A model generated the notes under the pieces. That model searched no databases, was not told where the DNA came from, and saw nothing but the letters and a program-made list of their open reading frames with translations. A stretch of 64,000 bases of DNA from JAUIIK01 sp963709995 (GTDB lineage Bacteria; Chloroflexota; Chloroflexia; Thermomicrobiales; CFX8): the NCBI GenBank assembly GCA_963709995.1, contig CAVPYN010000019.1, forward strand, positions 124,001 through 188,000, given 5' to 3'. The position numbers and the translations under genes were made by a program. Within the stretch, counting starts at the first letter, position 1. Each line of letters begins with the position of its first letter. Positions 34,824 through 43,710 of this stretch are shown piece after piece.

Positions 34824-36938
34824 ATGAGCGTGAAAGACGCCAACGCCGGGACATTGCCCGATACCGTGTCCGACCCATCGGATGTGCGGACGGGCCTCAT
34901 CGACGACAACGAACTTAAGCAGATCGTCGATGTTGCGACCTCGTACCTCGAAACCGGTCTGTTTGACGACGCAGACGACATCCTTCAGGAGGTTCTGGAA
35001 GCCGGAGCCGTTTCTCCCGAGATAGAAGATTTGATCCGGCGGATAGAAGAAGCGCGCTTGCACCATGGAGTTTCGGCCGCTGCACCTGTTGATGATACCG
35101 TCGCAACTCCGGCGCCGAGACGGCGCCTATCCCTCGTGCATCTCACCGCACCCCTGCCGGGTGTTGACCGTCTCCCTCGAAACATTCAACGGATCGTTGT
35201 CGAGGCCGAACGCGATTTTAACGAGGGGCGCAAGGAATCGGCGCTAGATCTCTGTCACGTCGTGACCGCCAGCGCACCGGATTTCATTCCCAACTATTTG
35301 AGGATGGCAGAAGTCCGAATCGCCCTCGGAGATGAGCGCGGTGCCCGATCTCTGGTTGCCTCTGTCGAACGCTTCTATGACATTGAAGGCGATCCTGACG
35401 ATCAAATGCTCCATAGCATCTATCTAGCGTTGAATCCCGACGATACCGAATCACTCGTCCAGCATGCGCGCAACCTCCTCGCCGAGCCGAACGCGACGGT
35501 GCTTGAGCCATACGTTCCCGCAGCGATCGATGCGACGATGGACACCGAACCGCGTGTGTCACGCGAGTTGGCTCGTCTGTATGTGGAGCGACGGCCGACT
35601 GATGATGCGGCCATCCGGATGTACATCCGGTCAGCGGTAGCGGTTGGCGACGCAACCGAGATCTATGACGCGCTCAAGCGTTTCGTCCATGAGGACATGG
35701 TTGCTGTTGATCTCTTGTGGTGGCGCGGCGCACTGTCTGCCACCCGGAAAGACCCAGAATGGATCCACTGGCTAGCGCGAGTCGTCGAACAGGTTCGATT
35801 GAATCAGGAGAACTATGGGGCCGTCAGAAGTGCGATTGATCGCTCCGAGAGCTTCATGCCTCCTCATGTTCGATATCTTGGTGGCGCGGTTCTTTCGACT
35901 GCTGCGGGCCAATGGGACATGGCGCAGGCTGAGATAGAGGATTGGATGCAGTCTGTTCCTGACCCGATTCAGCCCGTAGATGCGTTTCTGGCGGATTGCG
36001 TGCGCGTAGAAGTAATCGAAGTCCTGGGACTTCCGGAAATCGTGCCTGCACTTGAATCGCTGCTGATCGCGTCCGTGCGGGTGGATACTTCAGAAATCCC
36101 GATCGATGATCTGTTTGCGATAGACGTTTCATCGGAGGTGGTGCTTACTCGCTATCGAGCCGCCGTTCTCTCTGACGGTTCGGTGGATGCTGGAATAGCG
36201 TTCCTCGGCTCACTGCTGAACGCTGGGCACTCTGACTACCTTGTGCGCCAAACATACGCTGAACTCCTCCTGGAAGTGGGTCGGCGCAACGAAGGCATAC
36301 GGGAATTGCGCTCCCTCGCGCAGTCGCACGAACAGTCCGGAAACCTTTCCGCCATGGCCGGCGCGATGCGCATGATAAGCGAGGCAGTCCCTGACAGCAT
36401 TGAAATCAAGGAAATGCTCGTGGGCGTGTATCTACGCCGCGGCATACTCGATGAAGCGCTTTACGAGCTCGAAGCGATCGCACAGCTAAGGCACGAGGTG
36501 TCCGACACGGATGGCGCAATCGAAGCCTATTCCAAGGCTGCTGAGATTGCTTGCGCGATGGGGAACTTCGCGCTTGGCAACGACCTCTACGATCGTGGAG
36601 TTGCAACTGATCCAAATAATGTTCCGGTACGCCATGCGGCCGTTGCGTTCTATCTCCAGACGGGCTCGGTAAATCGCGCAGCCGAGCACCTTCGAGAGAT
36701 CGTGCGCATCGCCCTGTTGGAAGGTGATCCAGACGAGGCTGTGGCTGCACTGCATCAGATCATCGGACTCGCACCGGATGATCTATCTTCGTACCATAAA
36801 CTCGGCGAAGTGCTTACAGCAATGGGCGAGTACAAGCAGGCCGAGCGAGTATACCGGCGACTTTCGGACCTTGCTCCGGACGATCCGGTACTGCACGCAA
36901 AACAGTCCGCGCTAGCGGTGCTTGCCGCGACATCTTGA
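34824..36938 (+). CDS. TPR-repeat protein, 704 aa
   Basis: Not assignable to a named family. Helical throughout, with tetratricopeptide-like pairs best seen at residues ~545-690 (for example GAIEAYSKAAEIACAMG, and YHKLGEVLTAMGEYKQAERVYRRL). The N-terminus is acidic and has no signal or membrane segment, so it is cytoplasmic. ATG 34824 follows a strong AGGAGGA. It sits between the helicase-loader gene and cdaA on the same strand. TPR proteins are scaffolds; no partner can be named from the sequence. Confidence 0.75.
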   Translation: MSVKDANAGTLPDTVSDPSDVRTGLIDDNELKQIVDVATSYLETGLFDDADDILQEVLEAGAVSPEIEDLIRRIEEARLHHGVSAAAPVDDTVATPAPRRRLSLVHLTAPLPGVDRLPRNIQRIVVEAERDFNEGRKESALDLCHVVTASAPDFIPNYLRMAEVRIALGDERGARSLVASVERFYDIEGDPDDQMLHSIYLALNPDDTESLVQHARNLLAEPNATVLEPYVPAAIDATMDTEPRVSRELARLYVERRPTDDAAIRMYIRSAVAVGDATEIYDALKRFVHEDMVAVDLLWWRGALSATRKDPEWIHWLARVVEQVRLNQENYGAVRSAIDRSESFMPPHVRYLGGAVLSTAAGQWDMAQAEIEDWMQSVPDPIQPVDAFLADCVRVEVIEVLGLPEIVPALESLLIASVRVDTSEIPIDDLFAIDVSSEVVLTRYRAAVLSDGSVDAGIAFLGSLLNAGHSDYLVRQTYAELLLEVGRRNEGIRELRSLAQSHEQSGNLSAMAGAMRMISEAVPDSIEIKEMLVGVYLRRGILDEALYELEAIAQLRHEVSDTDGAIEAYSKAAEIACAMGNFALGNDLYDRGVATDPNNVPVRHAAVAFYLQTGSVNRAAEHLREIVRIALLEGDPDEAVAALHQIIGLAPDDLSSYHKLGEVLTAMGEYKQAERVYRRLSDLAPDDPVLHAKQSALAVLAATS

Positions 36939-37022
36939 TTCTCTGTTGAGAGTAGTTCCGCTGGTAGTTTGATATACAATGGACCGGTAACAGCACTCAT
37001 ACGCTCCGCAGACTGGTAATAC

Positions 37023-37958
37023 ATGCCTGAGCTTCAATGGCTACTCTCCCGGCTGGATGCGCGCGCGGTACTCGATATCTTGATCGTTTCCGCGATAATT
37101 TACATGCTTCTGGGTGTAGCGAGTGGAACTCGATCTGCCCTGATCATCCGTGGGTTGGTCATCGTATCGTTTTCCATGTGGATTCTTTCGCGAGCATTTG
37201 AACTGACTGCGGTGGGATTTCTGCTCCGGACGCTCCTTCCGGCGATCATTCTCGCAATACCAATCGTCTTCCAGCCCGAATTGCGGCGCCTTCTGGAACA
37301 GATCGGTCACACTGGAGGCTGGTTGCGCACACCGTTCCCAACCAGTGGCAGCGACCCGCAACTCACGGCAACCGTCGACGAGATTGCGCGGGCTGCCTCG
37401 CAACTTAGCCGGTCACGAACCGGGGCACTTATCGTGCTCGAGCGCGACACGGGTCTCCAGGACTATATTGATCGGGGAGTTGCGCTCGACGCAAACGTGA
37501 CGGCGAACCTTCTGATCAGCTTGTTCTATCCAAAGTCACCGCTGCACGACGGCGCGGTCATCATACGTGGCGGGAAGATCGCGGCTGCGACCGTCGTTCT
37601 CCCGCTCACGGAGAATCTTGCCCTGGACAACCGGCTTGGAACGCGTCATCGTGCCGCGATCGGAATAACGGAGGAGTCGGATGCTGTGGCGGTGGTCGTC
37701 TCTGAAGAGACCGGCCGCATATCGGTAGCCTATCCATCAGGCCGACTTATTGAGAATCTTGACCAGGAGCGCTTGCGGCGCGCACTTCGCACCCTTCTCC
37801 GTCTCGAATCCAGATCGTCCCGCTCGCAGCGATCATCGGAGATGCTTCGACGAAATCGCAAGTCGGGAGCATCTGAATCCAGGCGACGGAAAGAACCGGC
37901 CCGCCGCAATACTGAAACGAGCAAGACTGTCCTATGGGACACCGAATCCGACGCATAG
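37023..37958 (+). CDS. cdaA: Membrane diadenylate cyclase (CdaA type)
   Basis: Makes the second messenger c-di-AMP from two ATP. Three membrane helices within residues ~15-80 precede the DAC (DisA_N) domain. The catalytic DGA is in SPLHDGAVIIRGGK near residue 179 and the RHR motif is in LGTRHRAAIGITE near 210. The C-terminal ~60 residues are unusually rich in Arg and Ser. The end overlaps the cdaR-like gene by 25 bases, the standard CdaA-CdaR pairing. c-di-AMP usually governs potassium and osmotic balance, which fits the trehalose genes elsewhere in the window. Confidence 0.93.
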   Translation: MPELQWLLSRLDARAVLDILIVSAIIYMLLGVASGTRSALIIRGLVIVSFSMWILSRAFELTAVGFLLRTLLPAIILAIPIVFQPELRRLLEQIGHTGGWLRTPFPTSGSDPQLTATVDEIARAASQLSRSRTGALIVLERDTGLQDYIDRGVALDANVTANLLISLFYPKSPLHDGAVIIRGGKIAAATVVLPLTENLALDNRLGTRHRAAIGITEESDAVAVVVSEETGRISVAYPSGRLIENLDQERLRRALRTLLRLESRSSRSQRSSEMLRRNRKSGASESRRRKEPARRNTETSKTVLWDTESDA

Positions 37959-39172
37959 TCAGCGCGGGCACGTTTGTCCGTCTTGCCGTATCAATCGCCC
38001 TCGCGTTCGTGATCTGGGGTTTCATCGTCTGGGAGACAAATCCAGAGGTGACGCGAACGTTTTCGGTTGTTGAGGTCGAAGCAATCAATATTCCGAGCGA
38101 TATGCTGATAGTCGGCGAGATACCGGACGTGTCGTTGGAGATAAAGGGCCCGCAAGATACCGTTCGGGGGATGGTCGCTGGTGACTTTCATCAGTATGTT
38201 GACCTGGCGGATGTCGATGAACCGGGAACTGCTCAATACAATGTTCAGGTAGAGGGGCCCGAAGGGTTGCGCAAGGTAACGGTAACTCCGTCGATGATTG
38301 AGATCGAACTTGATCTTATCGTGACCGAAACGTTTCCCATTGTGATCCACGAAGATGATCCACGCCCGGCGAACGTTACGTCCGTCGAGCTCTCGACGGA
38401 CCTCGTATCCATTCAGGGGCCGGACGACGTTGTGTCGCAAGTCGTAGCAGTTGAGGTACCGGTTCAGCTCGAAAACCGAACCGAGTCGTTCACCGACCAG
38501 GTGCCGCTCATTCCAGTCGATGAGGCGGGGAATCCGGTAGCTGGTGTTACGGTGTCACCTGCTGAAGTCGAAGTATCGGTTGTGTTTGAGACGACGTCCA
38601 AAGTGGTTCCGGTGCGGGTGATCTGTGCGTGCATCGTGGATGAAAGCTTGCAGGAGATCGAGCTGACGACGGCAGCAGCGATTCCGTCGACTATTCGCCT
38701 CTCCGGGCCTGCCCCCGAACTTGCAACAGTAAACGCGATCAGCACTCAACCGATTGATATCTCGATTCTGAATGAGTCCGGCTGGATTCTCGACGTGGGC
38801 CTGGATCTTGCTGCCGTGCCAGAAACCGTAACGGTCTCGGAGCAATCGGTCGATGTCTGGGTTCCGGTCGAGCCGCAACGTCAGATACTTGAGAGCATTC
38901 CAATCGAAGTCATCGGGCTCGCTGGTTCTGCTAGTGTCACGCTGTCAGATGAAGAGGTTTCGATTGTGATTGTCGGAGCAAGTGATCTCGATGCTAGTGA
39001 ACTTGAGAAAAGAGTAAAGGCAATCGTAGATCTTTCCGGACTGACACCGGGATCCTATACCGTCGATGTAGAGGTCGTCATTCCTCCCGGCGTGTCCTTC
39101 GACGAGGTTAATCCTGGCACGGTCCGAGTGCAGATTGCCGCGTTTCCGGTGACGACGGGTCGAGGCGATTGA
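37934..39172 (+). CDS. cdaR: YbbR-domain regulator of diadenylate cyclase
   Basis: 412 residues. One N-terminal membrane anchor (FVRLAVSIALAFVIWGFIVW) and an extracytoplasmic part of repeated YbbR domains: the units around residues 40-120, 125-210, 215-300 and 305-395 share TVSPxxVEVxL-type ends (VTVTPSMIEIEL, GVTVSPAEVEVSV). CdaR proteins bind and modulate CdaA. The ATG lies inside the last 25 bases of cdaA. No hairpin separates it from the convergent ANTAR gene. Confidence 0.9.
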   Translation: MGHRIRRIVSAGTFVRLAVSIALAFVIWGFIVWETNPEVTRTFSVVEVEAINIPSDMLIVGEIPDVSLEIKGPQDTVRGMVAGDFHQYVDLADVDEPGTAQYNVQVEGPEGLRKVTVTPSMIEIELDLIVTETFPIVIHEDDPRPANVTSVELSTDLVSIQGPDDVVSQVVAVEVPVQLENRTESFTDQVPLIPVDEAGNPVAGVTVSPAEVEVSVVFETTSKVVPVRVICACIVDESLQEIELTTAAAIPSTIRLSGPAPELATVNAISTQPIDISILNESGWILDVGLDLAAVPETVTVSEQSVDVWVPVEPQRQILESIPIEVIGLAGSASVTLSDEEVSIVIVGASDLDASELEKRVKAIVDLSGLTPGSYTVDVEVVIPPGVSFDEVNPGTVRVQIAAFPVTTGRGD

Positions 39173-39198
39173 CACTACAACGACCGCTCTCGTGTTCT

Positions 39199-39804
39199 TC
39201 AGACTAGACTACTATCAAGCCTGAGATCATGAGACAGTAGGATTGCTTCGGCCACTTCTTTCATCGACTTCCGGTTGTCCATGCTGGTCTTGCGCATCCG
39301 GCGGAATGCGTCTGATTCGGACAGCCCATGGCTATCCATGAGGACACCTTTGGCGCGCTCTACCAGTTTGCGGGTTTCGAGCGCGTCTTCGAGATCATGC
39401 ACTTGCTGTTTGAGCGAGCGCACTTCCGCGAATCGCCGCAGCGCGATCTCAATTGCCGGTGCCAGATCGGCGCCCCGAATCGGTTTCACGAGCAATCCGA
39501 AGACCCCTGCCTCTGAAGCCCGATTGATAGCTTCGCGGTCATTGGCAGCGATCAGCAGAACGACCGGAGCGTCACATGAGGCGGTTATCGCGCTGGCGGC
39601 ATGTATGGCGGCTGGATCCAGTGGTTCCGCGCCCAGCAGAGTTATGTCTGGATGCATTTTGGCGGAGAGTTCGACCGCTTGCGTAGCGTTGGACGCCTCG
39701 GCAACAACGTCATACCCATGTTCGTGCAACATGTCCCGCAAGGACGATCGATCGCTTGACTCGTCTTCCGCGATGAGTACCCGATGTAGCGTTGGCGACC
39801 CCAT
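39199..39804 (-). CDS. ANTAR-domain response regulator with degenerate receiver
   Basis: About 201 residues. An N-terminal receiver-like domain (HRVLIAEDESSDR at the start, LVKP near 105) is joined by a coiled segment to a C-terminal ANTAR RNA-binding domain (ERAKGVLMDSHGLSESDAFRRMRKTSMDN). ANTAR proteins act as antiterminators by binding paired hexanucleotide stem-loops. The position of the phospho-acceptor Asp reads ITLLGAEPL, i.e. Gly replaces Asp, so it is probably not phosphorylated. ATG 39804 has AAGGTGG upstream; an in-frame ATG six codons earlier is less likely. Confidence 0.85.
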   Translation of the reverse strand: MGSPTLHRVLIAEDESSDRSSLRDMLHEHGYDVVAEASNATQAVELSAKMHPDITLLGAEPLDPAAIHAASAITASCDAPVVLLIAANDREAINRASEAGVFGLLVKPIRGADLAPAIEIALRRFAEVRSLKQQVHDLEDALETRKLVERAKGVLMDSHGLSESDAFRRMRKTSMDNRKSMKEVAEAILLSHDLRLDSSLV

Positions 39805-39937
39805 TGTCACCCACCTTTTCAAATGAATACGGCCGAGCCGACAATCTCATACGATCTTGATTCGCAGCATTGCTGTGGTGAATCAATATAGTGAACGCCG
39901 ACACATTGGCGTGCCGGCGTTCACTGGTCCCACGTAC

Positions 39938-40012
<75 letters not shown>

Positions 40013-40082
40013 TCAGGGGGGCAGTATACCACCTTGGCAAAACGCTCTTTCCGCCGTGCAAAAACGGCCAAAATCTGGAGAA

Positions 40083-40478
40083 CTACTTGATTTCTACCGA
40101 AGCACCAGCCTCTTCGAGTTTCGCCTTCGCGGCTTCCGCGTCCTCTTTGCTGACACCTTCGCGGACCGCTCCGGGAGCGCCGTCGACGACGTCCTTCGCT
40201 TCCTTCAGCCCCAAGCTTGTCAGCTCACGAACCGCTTTGATCACCTGGATCTTGTTCGCGCCGACCTCGGTGAGAATCACGTCAAACTCGGTCTGCTCTT
40301 CTTCTGCTGCAGCCGCTTCTCCGCCACCAGCGCCCGGCGCTGCTGCCATGGCCATCGGTGCTGCGGCAGAGACGCCAAACTTCTCTTCGAGCGCCTTGAC
40401 CAGCTCCGCAAGCTCGAGCACAGACATCTGTTCGATCGACTCGATGATGTTGTCCATCTTTGCCTGATCTACTGCCAT
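40083..40478 (-). CDS. rplL: 50S ribosomal protein L7/L12
   Basis: Stalk protein that recruits elongation factors. 131 residues: N-terminal dimerisation helix (IIESIEQMSVLELAELVKALEEKF), Ala/Gly/Pro hinge (AAPMAMAAAPGAGGGEAA) and C-terminal factor-binding domain (EKTEFDVILTEVG-type segment, IKAVRELTSLGLKEAKDVVDG). Ends the secE-nusG-rplKAJL run, 22 bases after rplJ. AAAAGGGGAACGC lies before the ATG. Confidence 0.96.
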   Translation of the reverse strand: MAVDQAKMDNIIESIEQMSVLELAELVKALEEKFGVSAAAPMAMAAAPGAGGGEAAAAEEEQTEFDVILTEVGANKIQVIKAVRELTSLGLKEAKDVVDGAPGAVREGVSKEDAEAAKAKLEEAGASVEIK

Positions 40479-40499
40479 AGCGTTCCCCTTTTCTCTTGA

Positions 40500-41024
40500 T
40501 TATGCAGCTTGCTCAAGCTGCTCTTTGCGTGCCTGTAGAACGTATGCAAGTGATCGCACGGGTCCTGAAAGCACGATTACGATGCCGTACAGTGGGCTGG
40601 AAATCCCTCCGACGACCTTGGCCACTAGTTCATCGCGGCTCGGAAGATCGGCGATTGCGCCAACCTGGTCCGCAGTGAGGACTTCACCGTCTAAGACCCC
40701 GGCCTTAATCTCCAGGATACGTGACGATCTAGCGAAATCGCGCAGCACTTTCGCTGGCTGTGCAGGATCGCTCCATGAGAATACGAGCGCGGTCGGACCT
40801 TCGAGCACATCATCCAGGCCGGTGATGTCCTGCGAATGGGCCGCGATCCTGGTCAGGGTGTTCTTCGCCACCCGCATTTCGGCTTCACTTTCGCGAAGCT
40901 GCGCGCGCAACCGCTGCATGTCCGGTACGGACAATCCACGATAGTCCGCCAGGATGGTCAGTGACGATCGTTGAAGCGCGTCGGTTAGCTCGGCGATGGT
41001 TGCTTCCTTCTTAGGCGTTGGCAG
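40500..41024 (-). CDS. rplJ: 50S ribosomal protein L10, probable non-ATG (CTG) start
   Basis: Stalk base protein that carries L7/L12. The family N-terminus PTPKKEATIAELTDALQRSS is clear, and no ATG precedes it closely. AAGGGAGGT, an ideal Shine-Dalgarno sequence, ends 9 bases before a CTG (41024) that directly precedes PTPKK; that codon is taken as the start, giving 174 residues. The frame is open to an upstream TTG and beyond, but that stretch is the leader hairpin. The CTG may also be a miscalled ATG. Core L10 features (TILADYRGL, RVAKNTL, EGPTALVF) are intact. Confidence 0.85.
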   Translation of the reverse strand: MPTPKKEATIAELTDALQRSSLTILADYRGLSVPDMQRLRAQLRESEAEMRVAKNTLTRIAAHSQDITGLDDVLEGPTALVFSWSDPAQPAKVLRDFARSSRILEIKAGVLDGEVLTADQVGAIADLPSRDELVAKVVGGISSPLYGIVIVLSGPVRSLAYVLQARKEQLEQAA

Positions 41025-41069
41025 AGCTTCCTTACCTCCCTTCTCAATACTGCTTTCCGTCAATACAAT

Positions 41070-41137
41070 GACCGCCTCGGTGCTGCAAGGCACGGAGGCG
41101 GTCGATTCAGTCAAATTTGATCTGAAGACCGTCCTCC
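41070..41137 (-). promoter_or_regulatory. L10-leader-like attenuator before rplJ
   Basis: On the minus strand GACCGCCTC, C, GTGC, loop CTTGCA, GCAC, C, GAGGCGGTC form a strong hairpin (41103-41070). Upstream GGAGGACGGTC (41137-41127) can instead pair with GACCGCCTCC, its 5' arm, with one bulge. Such alternative pairing in the rplA-rplJ gap recalls the L10 leader, where L10-L7/L12 binding controls rplJL. No strong T-run follows, so translational control or processing is also possible. Confidence 0.55.
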
Positions 41138-41213
41138 CGCCACCTCGACCGGATGATTAAGTGCGTCGCACCCCGGTTGTCATCAGCACGCGGGACAGAA
41201 AGCTCTCGAATGT

Positions 41214-41939
41214 TTAACTCACGCTTGCCTCTGCTGCGGCAAGCGTCTCCGCGACATCAAGTTTGATGCCCGGTGACATTGTACTCGTAATGTAGATCGT
41301 TTGGCAAAACTGGCCGCGCACCGCATCGGGGCGAAGACGCTGGATCGCGTCAGTCAGAACCAGCAAGTTCTCCAGCAGTTGCGACTCTTCAAACGATCGC
41401 TTTCCAATTGCGTTGTGAATCAGGCCGGTACGATCGTTGCGAAACTCGATTCGCCCGCCCTTGACGCCCCGAATGACGTCAGGAAGGTCTTCCGTATCCC
41501 GCACGACGGTACCAGCGCGAGGGTTTGGCATCAGTCCACGTCGACCGAGGATCCGTCCAAGCCCGCCCACCTTGCTCATCTGGTCCGCCATGGCGATCGT
41601 GGCATCAAACTCAAGCCAGCCGTCGTTGATTCGGGCGACCAGATCATCGCTACCGACGTACTCGGCGCCCGCTTCTTCCGCCGCCCGTGCGGCGTCGCCT
41701 ACCGCGAAGACAAGCACCCGAACTTCCCGTCCAGTGCCATGCGGCAACAGAACGGTCGAGCGAATTGCCTGATCAGCCTGGCGAGGGTCGATGTTCAAGC
41801 GATAGTGGGCTTCGATCGTTTCGTCAAAATTCGCGAAGCTCACCTCTTTGAGAAGCTTAACTGCCTCTTCCGGGTGGTACTCGCGGTCGCGGTCCACGAG
41901 GGCCGCTGCAGCGTTGTACTTCTTTCCATGTTTCGCCAT
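41214..41939 (-). CDS. rplA: 50S ribosomal protein L1
   Basis: L1-stalk protein, 241 residues, the standard size. Diagnostic segments: MAKHGKKYNAAAALVDRDREY, NIDPRQADQAIRSTVLLPHGTG, the L1 signature GGLGRILGRRGLMPNPRAGT and YITSTMSPGIKLD near the end. 59 bases separate it from rplK; the gap to rplJ holds the L10-leader-like element. Confidence 0.96.
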   Translation of the reverse strand: MAKHGKKYNAAAALVDRDREYHPEEAVKLLKEVSFANFDETIEAHYRLNIDPRQADQAIRSTVLLPHGTGREVRVLVFAVGDAARAAEEAGAEYVGSDDLVARINDGWLEFDATIAMADQMSKVGGLGRILGRRGLMPNPRAGTVVRDTEDLPDVIRGVKGGRIEFRNDRTGLIHNAIGKRSFEESQLLENLLVLTDAIQRLRPDAVRGQFCQTIYITSTMSPGIKLDVAETLAAAEASVS

Positions 41940-41998
41940 GGTGCGCTCTCTTCCCGTGGTTCCGGCGGGGCAGTGTGGCCCCTCCCACCTGGCTGCGA

Positions 41999-42424
41999 TT
42001 AACCTGTGACTAGAATTCCCATCGAGCGGGCGGTGCCTTCGACCTGCTTCATCGCGCCATCGAGATCCACCGCGTTGAGGTCCGGCATCTTGAGCTCGGC
42101 AATCTCGCGAACCTGATCTCTTGAAACCCGCCCGGCGACTTCCGTCTTTACGTTGCTGGCCGCCTTGTCAATGCCAGCGGCTTTGCGTAAGAGATCGGCA
42201 GCGGGTGGGGTCTTCGTCACGAACGTGAAGGATCGATCCTCGAACACGGTAATGACGACCGGAATGATCTGGCCCATCTGGCTTGATGTGCGTTCGTTGT
42301 ATTCCTTGCAGAAATCCATGATCGGGACCCCGTGCTGACCTAGCGCCGGGCCGATCGGTGGTGCTGGTGTCGCCTTGCCAGCCGGGATCTGGAGCTTGAT
42401 GTATGCGCGTACTTTCCTGGCCAT
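41999..42424 (-). CDS. rplK: 50S ribosomal protein L11
   Basis: 141 residues, the usual length. N-terminal domain AYIKLQIPAGKATPAPPIGP with the proline-rich hinge and GQHGVPIMDFCKEYNE; the C-terminal rRNA-binding domain shows FVTKTPPAADLLRKAAGI. It binds the GTPase-associated centre of 23S rRNA. AAGGAGCGCGAAACTC lies upstream of the ATG. Follows nusG. Confidence 0.96.
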   Translation of the reverse strand: MARKVRAYIKLQIPAGKATPAPPIGPALGQHGVPIMDFCKEYNERTSSQMGQIIPVVITVFEDRSFTFVTKTPPAADLLRKAAGIDKAASNVKTEVAGRVSRDQVREIAELKMPDLNAVDLDGAMKQVEGTARSMGILVTG

Positions 42425-42498
42425 GAGTTTCGCGCTCCTTGCTAACTAATGAATACATGAAAGACCGCCGGCATCCGTTGCCGACCACAACCTTGGGA

Positions 42499-43110
42499 TT
42501 ATACAGCGGGGCTACAGGATTCGCGCTCAACCTGCAAGAAGTCAAGTTCCACCGGCACTTCTCGGCCGAAGAATGAGACGAGAACCTTGACCGTTCCTTT
42601 TTCCCGGTTGATCTCGTCGACCGCCCCACGGAAATCACTGAACGGGCCATCGGTGATCCGGACCGCGTCGCCGACAGAGAGCGACATCGTGACCCGTGGT
42701 TCGTCCGAGGTCATGCCAGCGATGATCCGTTCGACCTCGTCGGGCGGGAGTGGTGTCGGCTCCGTGCCATCTCCAACGAAGCTAGTTACACCGGGAGTGT
42801 GGCGTACAACCGACCATGCTTCGTCGTCCATGACCATTTTGACCAATACGTAGCCCGGAAACACCTTCTTCTGGACAGTCTTCCGTTGCCCGGATTTGAT
42901 CTCGATCTCTTCCTGGGTTGGAACCACAATCTCGAAGATGCGATCCTCCGCGTCCATCGATTCGATGCGGTGGATCAGGTTCTGGCGGACCTTGTTTTCA
43001 TAGCCGGAATAGGTATGCACTACATACCAATCACCTTCAGACCCGCCTGGCTGATCTCCAGCCTCTTCACGGGCGCGTTGCTTGAGCCGTTCACGAATTG
43101 AGCGCGCCAC
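42499..43110 (-). CDS. nusG: Transcription termination/antitermination factor NusG
   Basis: 203 residues. The NGN domain starts DWYVVHTYSGYENKVRQNL and includes the FPGYVLVKM strand; the C-terminal KOW domain reads VGDAVRITDGPFSDFRGAV. NusG binds RNA polymerase and couples it to the ribosome. A 28-residue charged N-terminal extension precedes the NGN domain. It lies 24 bases after secE. Confidence 0.95.
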   Translation of the reverse strand: MARSIRERLKQRAREEAGDQPGGSEGDWYVVHTYSGYENKVRQNLIHRIESMDAEDRIFEIVVPTQEEIEIKSGQRKTVQKKVFPGYVLVKMVMDDEAWSVVRHTPGVTSFVGDGTEPTPLPPDEVERIIAGMTSDEPRVTMSLSVGDAVRITDGPFSDFRGAVDEINREKGTVKVLVSFFGREVPVELDFLQVERESCSPAV

Positions 43111-43134
43111 GATTTGCCTCTTTCCTCACTGGAA

Positions 43135-43386
43135 CTAGAACGTCGGGATGTTCTGCCAAACTCGGACGAAAATTGCGTCGATACCACCGAGCAGCGCGCC
43201 AAGGACGATGCTCAGAACAATAACGAAAAGCGTTAGATTTCGCGTCGTATCAGAATCCGGCCATGTAACCTTGCGAATCTCCGACGTTGTGTCTCGAACC
43301 ATCGTTCTGAGACGACCGACCAATGTGAGATTCTGTTCGGTTCCACGGGTCCTGCCTCGACGGGTGCCTGTGCGTTGTGAAGCCAT
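43135..43386 (-). CDS. secE: Preprotein translocase subunit SecE
   Basis: 83 residues, single membrane helix (LFVIVLSIVLGALLGGIDAIF) preceded by the conserved EIRKVTWPDSDTTR amphipathic region, and a basic N-terminus. Stabilises SecY in the inner membrane. It starts the secE-nusG-rplKAJL series. The usual rpmG is not found beside it. Confidence 0.93.
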   Translation of the reverse strand: MASQRTGTRRGRTRGTEQNLTLVGRLRTMVRDTTSEIRKVTWPDSDTTRNLTLFVIVLSIVLGALLGGIDAIFVRVWQNIPTF

Positions 43387-43552
43387 GTGTTGGCTACCCT
43401 CTTAATGCCGTGAGTCGCGTATGACGCGGACGGTACCCAGGCACAAACTTAAACAACTCCGATACGCGCATTTGATTATATCTTGCCGCCGGAATAGTGG
43501 AGATCACCAGCACCATCGGGACGAGACCAGGTCCCGCAATGCGTGATCTGGG
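43387..43552 (-). other. secE-tRNA-Trp spacer, no gene
   Basis: A short region where many bacteria carry rpmG (L33). No zinc-ribbon L33 could be read in any frame, and no other gene is supported. Confidence 0.6.
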
Positions 43553-43625
<73 letters not shown>

Positions 43626-43688
43626 ATGTTCGTGGTGACACCCACACGACTCCGTTGCCAACCTAGGCTGCCGTCCGGAGCCCACTCG

Positions 43689-43694
43689 ATTATA
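43689..43694 (-). promoter_or_regulatory. -10 element for the tRNA-Trp-secE-nusG-rpl unit
   Basis: A perfect TATAAT on the minus strand, between the tuf terminator (43711-43749) and tRNA-Trp. The -35 region is weak. The placement fits an independent start for the secE-nusG-rplKAJL transcript. Confidence 0.5.
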
Positions 43695-43710
43695 CCCAAC
43701 CGATTGAAAA

